Source of the DNA: Galeruca laticollis
Lineage: Eukaryota; Arthropoda; Insecta; Coleoptera; Chrysomelidae
Length of the DNA stretch: 64,000 nucleotides
Reading direction: 5' to 3'
Assembly (NCBI GenBank): GCA_963921935.1
Contig: OY998180.1
Coordinates: 212,714,744-212,778,743 of the forward strand
Positions 21,146 to 32,999 of the stretch are shown here, in pieces. Numbering within the stretch: the first letter of the stretch is position 1; every line of letters begins with the position of its first letter. Below the pieces are notes generated by a model. The model was not told the origin of the DNA. It ran no database searches and saw only the letters and a program-made list of their open reading frames with translations. A program made the position numbers and the translations under genes.

Positions 21146-24100
21146 CTAAAAGATGGCAGATATTGAAGGGTGGGAAAACCCGATTCTTATTAAATCATTA
21201 ATAAGGTTTTGAGTTTCTTGGGAATATATGCAGTTAAAGAAAATATGATTCAGATCACTTTTGATATGACAGTGTTGACACAGGTCTGTGTCAAGAATTT
21301 TTATTTTATATAAGTGTGCCGGATAACATGCATGTCCAAAGCGTAGTCTAACAATAGTTGTAATGTATTTACGTGGACAGGAGTAAGAATTGAACCAACA
21401 ACAATTCGGAATTTCTTGTTGAATTGATGAATATTGGGTATTAGATATTTTACAATAATCGTTTCAGGACTTTTTCCATAAACAACTTTGTTTTTGCCAA
21501 GAATTAGCAAAGACGTCTGGTACAGTTTGTGGATAGAGAGATAAGGTACCATTTTCTGCTGCATTTTTAGCTAAACGATCTACATGTTCATTATGTTTAA
21601 GTCCTATATGTGCTTTGATCCATATCAGCTGTACATGTTTATTATCTTTTTTTAATTGAAATAACATTTTTTTTATATAGAATATATAAAGATTATCTGA
21701 TAAAGCAGGTATAGTTGGATTTTGTATAGCTGTTAAGACAGACAGAGAATCAGCTAATATAATAGCAGAACTTTTTCTGGACGAAGAAAAAAATTTTAAC
21801 GATTCATAGATGCCCACAGCTTCAGCGCTGAAAACTGAGAAGTCTGAGGGGAGCTTAAACAATTTTTCGACATTATCACCTGGAATGTAGAACGCACAAC
21901 CAGTTCCATATAAACTGTTGGAAGCGTCAGTATATATCTGTATGGAATCAGAATAATTTTCTAATATGGAGTTTAAAATTGTAAGACTTATCATAGGATT
22001 TACATGATACCTAGGTTGAATGACATTAAACATATGAAAAAAGTATTCAAAATCATCTAAAGTCATATTTTTTTCTGATCTAATTACACATAGATTGTTG
22101 TAGTTTCGGAAAGCATCACAGAGAGGCGGTGAATTTTTGCGGATCCAGTAGTTGTTAGTTAAATCAAATTCGTTTAGTTTACATATTTTGTGATATAAAG
22201 ATTCGTTGGAAGACATAATTTTTATGAGGAATTTATGGCTAAGATGATTTCTTCTATATTTTAAGGGAGGTTCTAAAGCTTCCACGTGAAGTGGTTCAAT
22301 GGGAGTAGACCTCATTGCACCCATACAAATACGTAAGGCTTTGTTTTGAAATACGTCAATTTTTTGTAAATTATTTTTACTTGCGGATCCATAAAGTGTA
22401 CATCCATAATCTATTATGGATCTAATATACGATCTATAAAAAAGTAGCGAGGTCGACACATCAGCTCCCCACCTAGTTTTAGAAATGGATTTCAAAAAAT
22501 TCATACCTCTGTTGCATCTATTCAATATATGTTCGATATGGGGTTTCCAGGTTAACTTCCTATCAACTATCATTCCCAAATATTTTATTGATTTACAAAA
22601 AGGAAACGCTTGTGTATTTAACTGAATCGTATCGATATTCGGGATGTTATGTCTAGAAAAAATGCAAACTGATGATTTCGTGGGAGATACTTCAAAACCA
22701 TTTTTAATGAACCATTTATAAGCCAATCCGTATATTTTATCTAACGTCTCTACAGCATCATTATATTTTTTGGCCTCTGAATATAAGCAAAAATCATCCG
22801 CATACTGAATTATTTTTGGGGTGATATTTTCAACGTAAATACTATGAAAGTCAGCCGTATACAAATTAAAAAGCATAGGACTCAATACTGAACCCTGAGG
22901 TAGTCCTGAAATATTATAACGAGGTCCTATGAGGTAATTATTATGAGTTCTTATATACAATTTTCTATAAGAATAAAAGTTAATGATTGCATCAGTTAAT
23001 CGAATCGGTATTAGGAAGTTATTAATCATTTTTTCTCTCAGAATGAGTAAGCAGACGCTATCATAAGCACCTTCGATATCTAGGCAAAGTGTAGGTAAAT
23101 ATCTATTGGTGGAATAAGTATTTTGAATATCGATAACAAGAGTTGTTAGAGCGTCAATTGTACCACAACCTTTTCTGTAGCCAAACTGGGTTCTTGGAAG
23201 GAGGTTTTTCTGAAATAACCACCATTCAAGTCTGTGCTTAATGATACGTTCTAAAGTTTTCAACATACAAGACATAAGTGATATAGGGCGATAGGATTCA
23301 GCATGATTGGGATCTTTACCTGGCTTGAGAATAGGAATAATGATGACATCCTTCAACTCATTAACTATGGATAGATTATTCAGTATATCATTAAATATAT
23401 CAATCAACATACATTTGGCAATAACAGGAAGGTTATCAATCATAGGATATTTAATTTCATCAAGTCCTGGACTAGTACTGATGCGATTTTTAAGAACATA
23501 GTTTAACTCTGTTAAAGTTATGGGTTTTGAAAGAAAATGGTTCTCATCACTAGATGAAGTTAGATCAGGAAATAACATAGCAGCGAAGGGAGGAGAAATT
23601 TTGTCAAGAAATTCTGCCATCCAGATATCATCTAAAGGCTTGACGTTGGAGATTGGTTTTCTATAAATCTTTCTAGCTTGTTTCCAAAGAGAAGAAGACG
23701 AAACAGACTTATTAAGAGAAGAAACATACTCAATCCAGTTTTGTTTAGCTATAGCTTTAAATTTTCTTTTTGTTCTTGCCATCATTTCTTGACAAAGGAA
23801 AAAGTTTTGAAAATTCGAAGTTTTTTTTATAAGTCGAGAAAGCCAAACGTCTATCTTCCAAAATCTTTTCGCAATCTGAATTCCACCAAGGTGGGGGGTA
23901 ACGTTTTAAGTTTTTAATATTTTTAAATTGTGGTATCGCAATGTGTGCAGCTTGATTCATACTGCTGATTAAGATTTGATATTTATCAGATGTGGAGTTT
24001 AATGAGAAATCTCCTTGAAGAGTATTTTCAGTTGTCCCAGTATACAATGGCCAGTTGGCTTTTTTTATGTTCCATTTATTTTTAAGGGGAAATTCATTGA

Positions 24101-24783
24101 TAACTTGGTCAATTGGAAGCTCCATAAGAATAACAAAATGATTCGATCCTAATGTATCATCTAATACTGACCAATTAATTCTATTAGCAAGTTCAGGAGA
24201 ACAAAAAATGATATCTATCGCAGAAACATTTTGATTAGGACGAGTTAAAACTGTGGGTTGTCCATTATTCATTACTGTTAGATTAAGATCATCTGCAGCT
24301 TGGATTAGTTGTATACCAACTGTGTCATTATGATGTGCACCCCACAACGAATGATGTGCATTGAAATCACCTCTCACGATTATAGGATTTTTTGCTTGTG
24401 AAAAAAGTGTAAACCAATCATTAGCAGAACATTTAATTTTAGGTGGTTTATAAACAGAAAAAAGGCTTAGCTCCGATTTACCATATTTAATTTTTATGCC
24501 ACACATTTCCACGCCTCTACACACATTATTATTAATTTTGAATTCGACAAAAACTTATTGAATGATGAACTAAAATGGCAACACCACCATAGCCGTCATG
24601 TCGGTCTTTACGGATCATATTATAACCATTATAACAATATTGTATATTTTTTTTAAACCAAGTTTCAGTAATAAGTGCCACATCTATTTTTCTAGAATTT
24701 AAAAAGTGTTGCAAACTGTTTTTATTTGCCACAGCTGATCTAGCATTCCACTGCATAATGTTAAGTGAAACTTTTTGAGCCAT
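21146..24783 (-). pseudogene. I-like ORF2: endonuclease - reverse transcriptase - RNase H (broken)
   Basis: Starts MAQKVSLNIMQWNARSAVA at 24783, whose first base is the last base of the ORF1 stop codon. The APE endonuclease has LITETW and IVRGDFNAHHSLWG near 24380 and DTLGSNHFVI near 24150. RT has SYRPISLMSCMLKTLE near 23285, LDIEGAYDSV near 23075, GLPQGSVLSPMLFN near 22890 and IQYADDFCLYS near 22805. RNase H shows its four acidic positions in IYTDAS, FSAEAVG, IILADSLS and HNEHVDRLA (21930-21570). The C-terminus has a CQHC cluster followed by DLNHIFFNC near 21240. Defects are a frameshift at a T-run near 24550, another near 23790, and an in-frame TGA at 21464, after which the same frame continues to the TAG at 21146. 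All catalytic motifs remain readable, so inactivation is recent. Confidence 0.88.
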
Positions 24784-26171
24784 TAATAATTATTAACTGT
24801 TAGAGTATCCTCCAGTACTTGTTTTATGCTACTGATTATTGAACTTTTATTAATTGATTGCAAGTCTTCTACTGAGCTAATATTATCCAATAGATTGAAT
24901 ACAAATTTGGAGACAATGTCAGCAATATTCTGTTTTTTACTTTCAATACTATTAAAATTGGATTTATAGGGGTTAGCAGGTAATGGTTGACTAGGACCAA
25001 AAGTAAAAGGAAACATAGGCGAGTCAGAAGGAGACTGATTGGACGGAGAGTCTGATTTTCTTTTCTTTTTCATGGGAACTGAGTATTTTTTTGTGCCACT
25101 TGTACTTGGTAGCGACGAAATTAAACTATTACTTTCCCTAATATTTTGTATCATAGTTTGTGTGGTATTATTATTAACTTGATTAGTAAGACTGGGGAAA
25201 TCTTTATTATAATTTGATAAGCCTGAAAAAGAATCATGACTTACAAAAGAAGAAATAGAGTTTTCACAGTATTTTCTGGCTTCCAGAAATGACGTTTTTT
25301 GTTCAACCATAATAGTTTTAATTTTTTTCTGTTTCTCATATTGAGGGCATTTTTTAGATATAGATAGGTGATCATTAGATTTACAATGAATACAATAAAT
25401 TTTGTCCTTATTGCAACTATGTTCCTCTGTTTTTATTTCGCCGCATTGTATACATCGTTCTTGGGAGTTTTTACACTGTTTAGAAACATGTCCATACTTC
25501 AAACAACGATAACATTGAACTACTCTACCTATAAATTGTTCTACCTGACAATATACTTTATTAAATGCAACATATTTTGGTATAATATTACCTTCAAAAG
25601 TAATAATAATGGTTTTTTTTGGTACATAATCAATTGTGTGATCCTCTCTTTGGATTTTACGTTTAGTACGATAAATGTTTATTACCGGAGAGGTAGACTC
25701 TACATTCTCTAACAAATATTTTTCGTCATATTTAGTGTCAACGTCCCTAATGATACCCTTTGATTCAAGTAGATGATTTGGAATATAAGCTACCAAATTA
25801 TGATTTTCCAACAAAGGATTTTTAACTAATTGATTAGCCTCAAGAAACGATTTTAATAAAACTTTTATTCGATTTTTACCTATACTTTTAATTTCTAATA
25901 TATTAGTTAGCTTTAATTGTTTAAAAAGTATGTGACCAACAGTCATGGGATGTAGCCTTCCCAAATTACTACTTTTAATATTTTCAATGTATACCCAAAT
26001 AGTCGATAAATTGTACTTATCTGACAATAAGTTGAACTTTTTTGGAACTGGTTTTACTGCAGAAACCTCGTTGGTGCTTGGAGAGTTATTAATCGGTAAC
26101 ATTTGATCATCATCACATAACATAATTGACTCCACTTGCGTCGAGAATGACGTCCCTTTTTTATCCCCCAT
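24783..26171 (-). CDS. I-like ORF1: Gag-like nucleic-acid-binding protein (intact)
   Basis: A 462-residue frame starting MGDKKGTSFSTQVE at the ATG complementary to 26169-26171 and ending NNY-stop. The centre has a run of CCHC knuckles: CYRCLKYGHVSKQC, then CIQCG and CIHCKSNDHLSISKKC, near residues 215-275. Before them is a conserved block (WVYIENIKSSNLGRLHP, GKNRIKVLL, VAYIPNHLLESKG) typical of insect I/R1-type ORF1. A basic, Ser/Pro-rich tail (PMKKKRKSDSPS) could act in nuclear entry. The protein would coat the element RNA. The stop overlaps the ORF2 start in TAATG, suggesting coupled termination-reinitiation. No stops or frameshifts are seen, so this is the best-preserved ORF in the window. 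Confidence 0.85.
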   Translation of the reverse strand: MGDKKGTSFSTQVESIMLCDDDQMLPINNSPSTNEVSAVKPVPKKFNLLSDKYNLSTIWVYIENIKSSNLGRLHPMTVGHILFKQLKLTNILEIKSIGKNRIKVLLKSFLEANQLVKNPLLENHNLVAYIPNHLLESKGIIRDVDTKYDEKYLLENVESTSPVINIYRTKRKIQREDHTIDYVPKKTIIITFEGNIIPKYVAFNKVYCQVEQFIGRVVQCYRCLKYGHVSKQCKNSQERCIQCGEIKTEEHSCNKDKIYCIHCKSNDHLSISKKCPQYEKQKKIKTIMVEQKTSFLEARKYCENSISSFVSHDSFSGLSNYNKDFPSLTNQVNNNTTQTMIQNIRESNSLISSLPSTSGTKKYSVPMKKKRKSDSPSNQSPSDSPMFPFTFGPSQPLPANPYKSNFNSIESKKQNIADIVSKFVFNLLDNISSVEDLQSINKSSIISSIKQVLEDTLTVNNY

Positions 26172-26439
26172 GATGGGGGAAAAATTATTTAGTTAAAAAC
26201 TCTAATCGGAATATTTCAAATAAACACGTGTAAGAAAACAAAGTTGGCACTGATAAAAACTATCGACCGGTTTTGTTAATTGCTTCGCACAACCTATTTG
26301 TACAAAGGTAAAATCAACACTGCACGGTATTTTGCGGCATTTGTTCTTTTACTTTCTTTTGAATCTCTTTTAGATCAAACAGACCAAAACGGTTTTTAGA
26401 ATTCATTCTTGATACAATAATTCTGACGTGTCTGTATTA

Positions 26440-27430
26440 ATTTGACATTTTCTGTCAGTCACTAGATTTTTAATATCGAAACACACAGATAGGAAAATTG
26501 CATGTATCCAATCAGGTGCCGAAATACAAAATCGAAAACAAAAGTACTATTCAACACTTCGATCTTGATTCCGATTTTGTTTATAATCGAAATCAAAAAC
26601 GGATTGATGTTTGTTGAACGACCAAAAAAAATTGTCATTTGTCATGTCAGTTTACAAATCAATATTGATATAACCTCATCATTATTTTGGTTCATTTCAC
26701 GTGTTTTTCACACTTTTCATAACTTCATTTAGTTTAATTACGTTTAATTTTATAGAAGCTGTTCTGTTAACTAAAAAGGTAATATACAATTGCAAAATAT
26801 CACTCACGTCACATAACCCATAGACAAACGGTGGTTTATTTCAATTTTTCGACCAATCACATGTTTCCGATTTACGATTGTTTTCAATAGCATCATAATT
26901 TTAGACCGATTATAATCAGAGTGATCGATTGATATCGAAGATGTATTGTTGAACATGTTGTTTTTTAAATGGCAGGAAATGATTGTAATCGATTGTCGCG
27001 TTGAATAGCACTATGGTGTTTTCAGATATCAATCCTCATATTTAAACCAATCGAAGGCGCGTATTTTGTATTGAGTGAAATAATCATCGAAATCATAGCA
27101 GTCTACCAAATTTCAGATCAATCTGACAATAGGTAGGGGGTTGAATTTCAATTACTAAATTTGGCCCAAAAAAAATTGACCCATCAAACTAAATAAAATT
27201 GTTTAAAAATGTGTTTACGCATCGTAATTTAAAAAACACCATATAAAAAATATTATTCAAAATGCAACTAGAAGACTGCAATAGAGTTTTTTTATAAAAT
27301 CCCCCATTTTCAATTTAACAAAAGTGTGGAGTACAGTATATAACACAAACTGAAATTTCAGCAGTATTTTTTATCTACTAATTGAATTCCAAAAGCCCAT
27401 CCTGTGAGCAGAAAAGCTAGAACATAATCG
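26440..27430. other. No recognised gene, about 1 kb
   Basis: A+T-rich sequence right of the I-like element, probably including part of its 5' flank. A small frame at 26502-26732 has no recognisable motif. Confidence 0.35.
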
Positions 27431-27447
27431 GAATTGTTTAATTAAGA

Positions 27448-27618
27448 GGACAGGAAAACCTTTCATTGAAAATTTACCAAAGAGGCAATAAGCCGTTGAT
27501 AGGTCCCTTTCCCCTCGTGGACAAGGTGTACAAATGGCCCTCATTTAGTGGGTTATACGGCAATCAGACGAGTGATACAGAAAAACGCGAGGAATCGAAA
27601 TTTTCTCTCGATGCCTGG
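27448..27618 (+). other. Possible isolated exon with consensus splice donor
   Basis: An open stretch after an AG dinucleotide at 27447-27448 encodes KIYQRGNKPLIGP, KWPSFSGLYGNQ and EESKFSLDAW, and ends GCCTGG immediately before GTAAGTTTG, a strong donor. The segment is distinctly richer in G+C than its surroundings. I do not recognise the protein and see no partner exon. It could be a host exon or a TE fragment. Confidence 0.3.
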
Positions 27619-28152
27619 GTAAGTTTGTTTGGAAACGTTTTCTTTACACTAAGAAAAAACATCATCAATATATATCCTCTGTTTATTTGCGTCTAGTATT
27701 TACTCAAGTACAGGGCTTAGTCAAGTGGTTTACTGAATACAAGAGTTTACTACAAACTACATTACAAATACACAAGAATAGAAGAAATACTCCTAAAGGT
27801 AATTTACTGCTGGGCTTTTCCTTTATACAGTGTTTCTTAAAAGACCCATCCCTCCTCTTTTATTTTGAACGGTGATACTTTGATGAAATTTGGAGCGTGA
27901 AAATGAACTATTGTAAGATTCTCTACTAGTGGTAACAGGTGACGTAATAGGCATCGGTGACATCACCAGGCAATTGAAACCAATTATATTAAATGGGACC
28001 TTATGGCAAGTGACACCTCATTTGAAAGGTATTTAGAATACCTAATCAATCGTAGTATTTTTTTTGGATTCACGATGTTTTGGATGATTAAAATAAATAA
28101 ACACTAAAATTTAAGTTTCGTTTTTGATTAATAAATATTTAAGAACACGCTC

Positions 28153-29113
28153 TTATAATAGTTGTTCAAAATATGCACCATCTATTTCCTGGCAGTAAAA
28201 CATCTTATCAATGAACTCTTGTCAGACTCGATAAAATGTGTCAGGGGAAATGGCCCTACATTCTTCAACAATTCGTTGTTTTAAAACGTCAATATTGTCA
28301 GGAGCTGTAGCGTAAACTTTAGATTTAAGATATCCCCACAGAAAAAAATCTAAAGGTGTTAGGTCCGTGACCGAGCTGGTCATTCTATTGGACCGCGTCC
28401 TCCAGTCCATCTAACAGGATATTTCTCATCTAAATAACGTTTTACTGCAAAGTAATAGTGTGCAGGAGCACCAGCTTGCTGGAACGTTATTTTCAAGTTA
28501 CTAAATTCATCTGGATTATCTTCCAGTATTTGAAGAATTAACGGTTCAATTGCGCTACCCAGACATTTATTTATAATAGGAACTGTGTATGTTTTTCACG
28601 AAGCATGTGAGGATTTATGTGACTCGAATACCTCACATTTTGAGTATTAACATTTCCATTAAGGAAGAAAGTATTTTGGTCACTAAAACAAACTGTTCTT
28701 ACATAGTATGGCATAGTGGACATATTTTCACGGATTTGCAGCCTTCGGTCGAGGTCGTCATCTGAAACTTGATGCACCATTTTTAATTTGTATGGATGAA
28801 ATTTGTTTTTGGTCAACACTCTTTGTACTGTACTATGACCGACTCCACAGGTAGACACTACTTGGACTGTGGAAGAAGAAGGGTTTACTACAATTCCTGC
28901 AACTATATCAATTTATTTATCAAAACCAATATTTGCTTGACCCGATCGTTTGGCATCATGAACACTACTTATTTGTTGAAACTTATGAAAAAGCTCCCTC
29001 AAATAAGTCCTCGATATAGGGCGATAAGGCTACCTCTCAATAAAAATGAGTTCCACTACATGAAAATTATTTCCACTTTCACCAATAACTTTGTCAGCTA
29101 GAACACGTACCAT
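28153..29113 (-). pseudogene. Tc1/mariner-superfamily transposase, catalytically dead
   Basis: Starts MVRVLADKVIGESG at 29113 and ends YFEQLL-stop at 28153. A helix-turn-helix stretch (CGVGHSTVQRVLTKN) lies near 28830. Catalytic positions are FSDQNTFFLNG near 28680 (first Asp), QQAGAPAHY near 28470 where the family normally has QDGAPAHY (second Asp replaced by Ala), and LTPLDFFLWGYLKSKVYA near 28350 (third Asp). A stop interrupts after DTFYRV at 28222 and there are further stops and frameshifts near 28430, 28570 and 28900. The enzyme would have cut at the long TIRs around it. A second copy of its first 20 or so codons sits at 31332-31390 beyond the Jockey insertion. Confidence 0.82.
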
Positions 29114-29172
29114 TTTTTTATGTTGATACTTAAACGTCTCGTTAAACAATAATTAAACTAAAAATTCAAGAT
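29070..29172 (-). repeat. Left copy of a 100-120 bp duplication around Jockey A
   Basis: Covers the transposase start and 5' leader from TTTCCACTTTCACCAATAA to AAAATTCAAGAT. It recurs at 31332-31450 with substitutions and a 15-16 bp indel (TTGAGACAGCTGTTA only on the right). The Jockey sequence starts exactly where the two copies diverge. Confidence 0.75.
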
Positions 29173-31331
29173 TATTATTATTGAAAAGGTACTTTATTAA
29201 AATGTATTGGTTCCCATAAATAACAGATAACAAAACGAAAAGTGTGTGTGGCGGTACTCTGGCTTTCTTCCTGTTGTCTGCGTACGTCGTATGTAATTTT
29301 GAGGCTCTTTGCGGTAACAGCATTATCCAAAAAATTTCGTTAATACAACAAACTTTGTCCCCGGCATATAGATATGGCTACTAGAATCTTTTGGCTAAGT
29401 TTACCCTGAAAAGCAGCTGAAAAACAGGGTCTCAATAATTGATGGGGGTTTTAGTATTGAAAAGGCGACATGTCAGACGTTGATTTTGATTTGTTTTATA
29501 TTTGGAAAAAATTGGGGTAGTTCAGTTTGGTGTTGAGACGAACTGAGTGTACCTCTGATTGTTAAAATGTGGGTTGACGGTTGACAAATTTGTTAAGTAA
29601 TTAGCGATCAATGCAGAAGCCTGCACCCACTATCGCGGATGTCTTCTGCGCGATTTGCGGCTTTGAGAGAATTTCGGAGATTATTTGGCACGCAATTATT
29701 GTAAAAATTTGTAGATATTTTAGCAATGAAGTCTCTGATATTGGGCATTTCGGCTTTGTCATGCAACTGTGAGTATCTAGGGTAGGTTTAGTTATGTTTT
29801 ATTGCCATTCTCAGACACTTGTTCTGTACCACCTGCAGGGAGTGAAAATTATGCTTTGTTCCTATGTAGTATACTGGTGCTGAATATATTAAGATTGATC
29901 TAATGATTTGTCTGTAGATGAGTAGTTTATTATGTGTGGTGAGTTGACTGTGTTTGCATATGAGAGGGTGAAGTTTAGTCTTTGCAATCTTGGCTTTGTG
30001 TGCTTGGCTACAAATGTGGGCGTTGGCGTTTGTATTACCTTTAATGGTATATCCTAGGTATTTTAAGGTGTTACTCGGAGATATAATATGTCCATCTACA
30101 TAAAGTTGGGATTGCAACAAGCTACCTTTCCTGGCGATTCTCCTGAGTAATGAATACTCTGGTTTGGAGGCATTTATGTTTAGTTTTCGAAATAGGGTAG
30201 TATTTATGTATTAATGTGTGTTTGTATGATGTTAAGTGCGGTATATGGATTATTTGCAGATGCTACAAAACAAGTGTCGTCTCCGTACAAGGCTGTTAAT
30301 AAGTTTGAGGAGGCTGAGAGGTCCTGGATAAATAAAGAACAGAGCAAAGGTGACAACACTGAGCCCTGCGGGACTCCGGCCTAGATCGGATAGGGTCCAG
30401 CGATATGTTCATTTATTTTGATGAAAAATTGTCTATTTGTGACATACGAATTAACTAATTTAATCAAATAATTAGAGATTTTTAATTGTATAAGTTTGAA
30501 TATCAGACCCTCGAGCCATACGGAGTCGAAGGCTTTATGTATGTCGATCGCAACTATAATGGCTTCGTTTTTTTCCCGGAAGCATTTTCTTATGAGGTTT
30601 AATACTCTGATTGTTTGCGCTATTGTACTGTGGCCATTTCGAAAATCGTATTGCTCGGGGGGTAATAAATTATGTTTCTCTGTGAAAGATTGAATTCTTT
30701 CAAGAATTATTTTGTCAATCACCTTTGCAATATTGTTTAACTATGAAATTGGTCGGTAACTATCTACATAACATGGCTGTTTGTTTGCTTTGATTATAGG
30801 TATGACGTTGGCAATCTTGAGCATATCGGGGTAGATGCCAATTTTGATTATAAAGTTGATAATATATGTCAATTGCGCAATTGCTTTTTTTGGTAAGTTT
30901 TTTAGGGTAAACCGTCGTGTCCTGGGGCTGTTTTGTTTTTTAGTTGTTGTATAGTGTTGTGTATTTCTGTGAATGATGCTAGGTGGTCTGTGTTTAATGT
31001 CTCTAATGAGTGTAAGTGTTTGAGATATGTGTTGGTGGTAATCTGTGTGTTGTTTATAAAATTGTTTTGAGAGTACTCTCCGAAATTCTGCGCAATTTCC
31101 GTAATGTCAGTGATTGTGTGTCCGTTGTTTTCTATTTTGGTTATGTTTTTGTGTTGACTTAAGAAAAATCTTGCGATTTTCCAGTTTTCCGGTTTTAGTT
31201 TGCTTAGGAATTCCGTCCAATTGTAGTTTTTGTAATATTTTATAAAGGTGTTTATTGTGTTTTGATAGTATTTAAGTAGGGAGCGATCTTCTTCACTTCT
31301 GTATTGTAGCCATATTTTTCGTATCTTGTTT
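29173..31331 (-). mobile_element. Jockey-clade retrotransposon A, 5'-truncated
   Basis: On the minus strand the insertion ends in AATAAAG then (AAT)n at 29173-29184, a typical non-LTR 3' tail. It begins inside the endonuclease-RT linker at 31331. It shares coding and 3' UTR sequence (CCCTGAAAAGCAGCTGAAA at about 29405 and 32825) with Jockey B. Confidence 0.78.
29608..31331 (-). pseudogene. Jockey A reverse transcriptase (broken)
   Basis: Blocks in order: EDRSLLKYYQNTINTFI near 31270, LKPENWKIARFFLSQHK near 31190, KNKTAPGHDGLP near 30910, EQYDFRNGHSTIAQTIRVL near 30650, IVAIDIHKAFDSVWLEGLI near 30550 (first catalytic Asp), PQGSVLSPLL-like sequence near 30360, YGDDTCFVAS near 30265 (catalytic box), then NTLKYLGYTIKGNTN near 30060 and RSILIYSAPVYY near 29885. 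The protein ends at a TGA at 29608. Frame changes occur near 30740, 30380 and 30120, and a stop at 29788 follows RMAIKHN. Lacking EN and gag, it is dead on arrival. Confidence 0.82.
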
Positions 31332-31450
31332 TTTCCACTTTCACCAATAATTGAGACAGCTGTTACTTTGTCAGCTAGAGCACGTACCATTTTGTTTATG
31401 TAGATACTTAAACGTCTCGATAAACAATAGATAAACTAAAAATTCAAGAT
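31332..31450 (-). repeat. Right copy of the 100-120 bp duplication around Jockey A
   Basis: Contains the duplicated transposase start (MVRALADKVTAV at 31390) fused directly to Jockey A sequence at its left edge. See the left copy at 29070-29172. Confidence 0.75.
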
Positions 31451-31811
31451 AATATCGCATGTAAAAGCGTCAGTTAAAAAACTTTTTTGACAATTAGCCA
31501 TAAGCGGACTTTTGAATCTTTATTCGTTAAAGGCGAAACTCAAATTTTAGTGTTTATTTATTTCAACTATCAAAAATATCGTAAATCTAAAAAAATAGTA
31601 TGATTAAATAGATGTAGTAAATACCTGTCACTTACCATAAGGTCCCATTTAATATTATTGGTTTCAATTGCCTGGTGATGTCACCGATGCCTATTACGTC
31701 ACTTGTTACCACTAGTCGAGAAGCTTACAATAGTTCATTTTCACGATCCAAATTTCATCAATATCGCCGTTCAAAAGAAAAGAGGGAGGAGGTGTCTTTT
31801 GAAAAGCACTG

Positions 31812-32640
31812 TATAAATTAGTGATATTCAAAATGAATTGTAGAATTTTCAGAAAATACTTACTTATAATTTCAATGACATAAAAGCATTTTCTTATTAA
31901 CTAAAACCATTTTTAGTTCACTTAGTTCACAATTAAAATAAGAGCAATATTTCAAATGCGTTTGCAGAAATGAAAACGGAGGTATCATAAAAGAGAGATA
32001 AAAAATATTCACATAAGAAACTTGGATGGAAACAAGTAAAATACAGAGAAGTTTAAAAAGACATGAAAGATATTTGTGTGATATTGAGTTGAAGATACAA
32101 TACAAAATATTATACACGAGGCTGAGTTTAAATGTAATAAGGAGAATGATGTCTCAAAATATGTGACATCAATATAAAATCTTAGGCTCTAAATCAAAAT
32201 ATAAAACCATTTTGCTATATTGACATTTTATTGCTTTATTCCAAAGACTTTCTCTAGTCTGTGGGATCGTAAGAACCGAATCAATCTTTTCTTCTAGTGT
32301 ACAATAAAAAATCCTTCGCTAACTTTTCGGAGACAAGTAACTACAAAAATAAAAGATTTTCATTAGGAAACTTTTGAGATAACGTATCTCCCGCTTTTGT
32401 CGGCAGTAAGGCAAGACACAAAAGGGTCGAAAACTTTCTAGACTACAGTGTGGATTAGCAGTATCAATCGAATATTTGACTTAGATTCGATATTTTGTGC
32501 ATCCAAAAATAAGTCTTTCCAAATTGATGTGTATATATAGTCAACTATGTGATCTTCCAAGCAAAAATATGTTAATCATAATTAATTTAATTTAAATAGT
32601 TATTGATTCATAATAGTTTATATCCCTAAATACAGGTAGC
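31812..32640. other. No recognised gene, about 0.8 kb
   Basis: A+T-rich sequence between the Tc1/mariner element and Jockey B. Nothing supported. Confidence 0.4.
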
Positions 32641-32999
32641 TCAAGAAATATATAATAAGTACGTAATGCTGATGTTCTTAGCCATTTCCGAACCAATTGT
32701 GTACGTCTGAGGTTATAACTTGGCTCCTTGCTCCTGTGACATCACCCAATTGTTTCTGGGTGGGGATGTTATTTTGTCCCTGGTATAGAATTACGCTTCC
32801 CTAGTTTTTTTAGACTGGTATGTCCCTGAAAAGCAGCTGAAACACAGGGTTTCAAAATCGAACGTTGGGTTAGGTTATGTGAGACGGCAACTTGGCTGAA
32901 GTTGGTTATGATGCAATTTTGTTTAAGTTAATTTATGATATGGACTTGTTTTTAGGAGTAACTAGGTTAACTCCTGAGTTGAAGCAGTTGGTTGTTGGA

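Larger units (their letters stand above)
20791..26440 (-). mobile_element. I-clade-like non-LTR retrotransposon, near full length
   Basis: Minus-strand order: 5' UTR (above 26171), ORF1 with zinc knuckles, ORF2 with endonuclease, reverse transcriptase, RNase H and a C-terminal Cys/His cluster, a 3' UTR of about 350 bp, and an A-run (complement of the T-run at 20792-20800). A C-terminal RNase H separates this from Jockey and RTE and places it with the I/R1/LOA group. The two ORFs meet in TAATG. The exact 5' end is not visible and I found no clean target-site duplication, so the upper boundary is approximate. Confidence 0.75.
27828..31811 (-). mobile_element. Tc1/mariner-superfamily transposon with long TIRs, interrupted by a Jockey element
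   Basis: The ends are CAGTGTTTCTTAAAAGACCC at 27828 and its inverted counterpart ending AAAAGCACTG at 31811, each flanked by TA. Terminal inverted repeats run about 310 bp (27828-28140 and about 31495-31811). They share, among others, GTGACGTAATAGGCATCGGT and AAATAAATAAACACTAAAAT. Removing the Jockey insertion and one copy of the duplicated target leaves an element of about 1.7 kb with one minus-strand transposase gene. Confidence 0.8.

Noticed and set aside
25368..25712. 114-residue plus-strand frame
   Set aside because: Antisense of the well-supported I-like ORF1 zinc-knuckle region.
20777..26395. TTTTAGATC near 20777 and 26380 as target duplication of the I-like element
   Set aside because: The left copy is separated from the A-run by six bases and the match is short and A+T-rich, so chance is likely.
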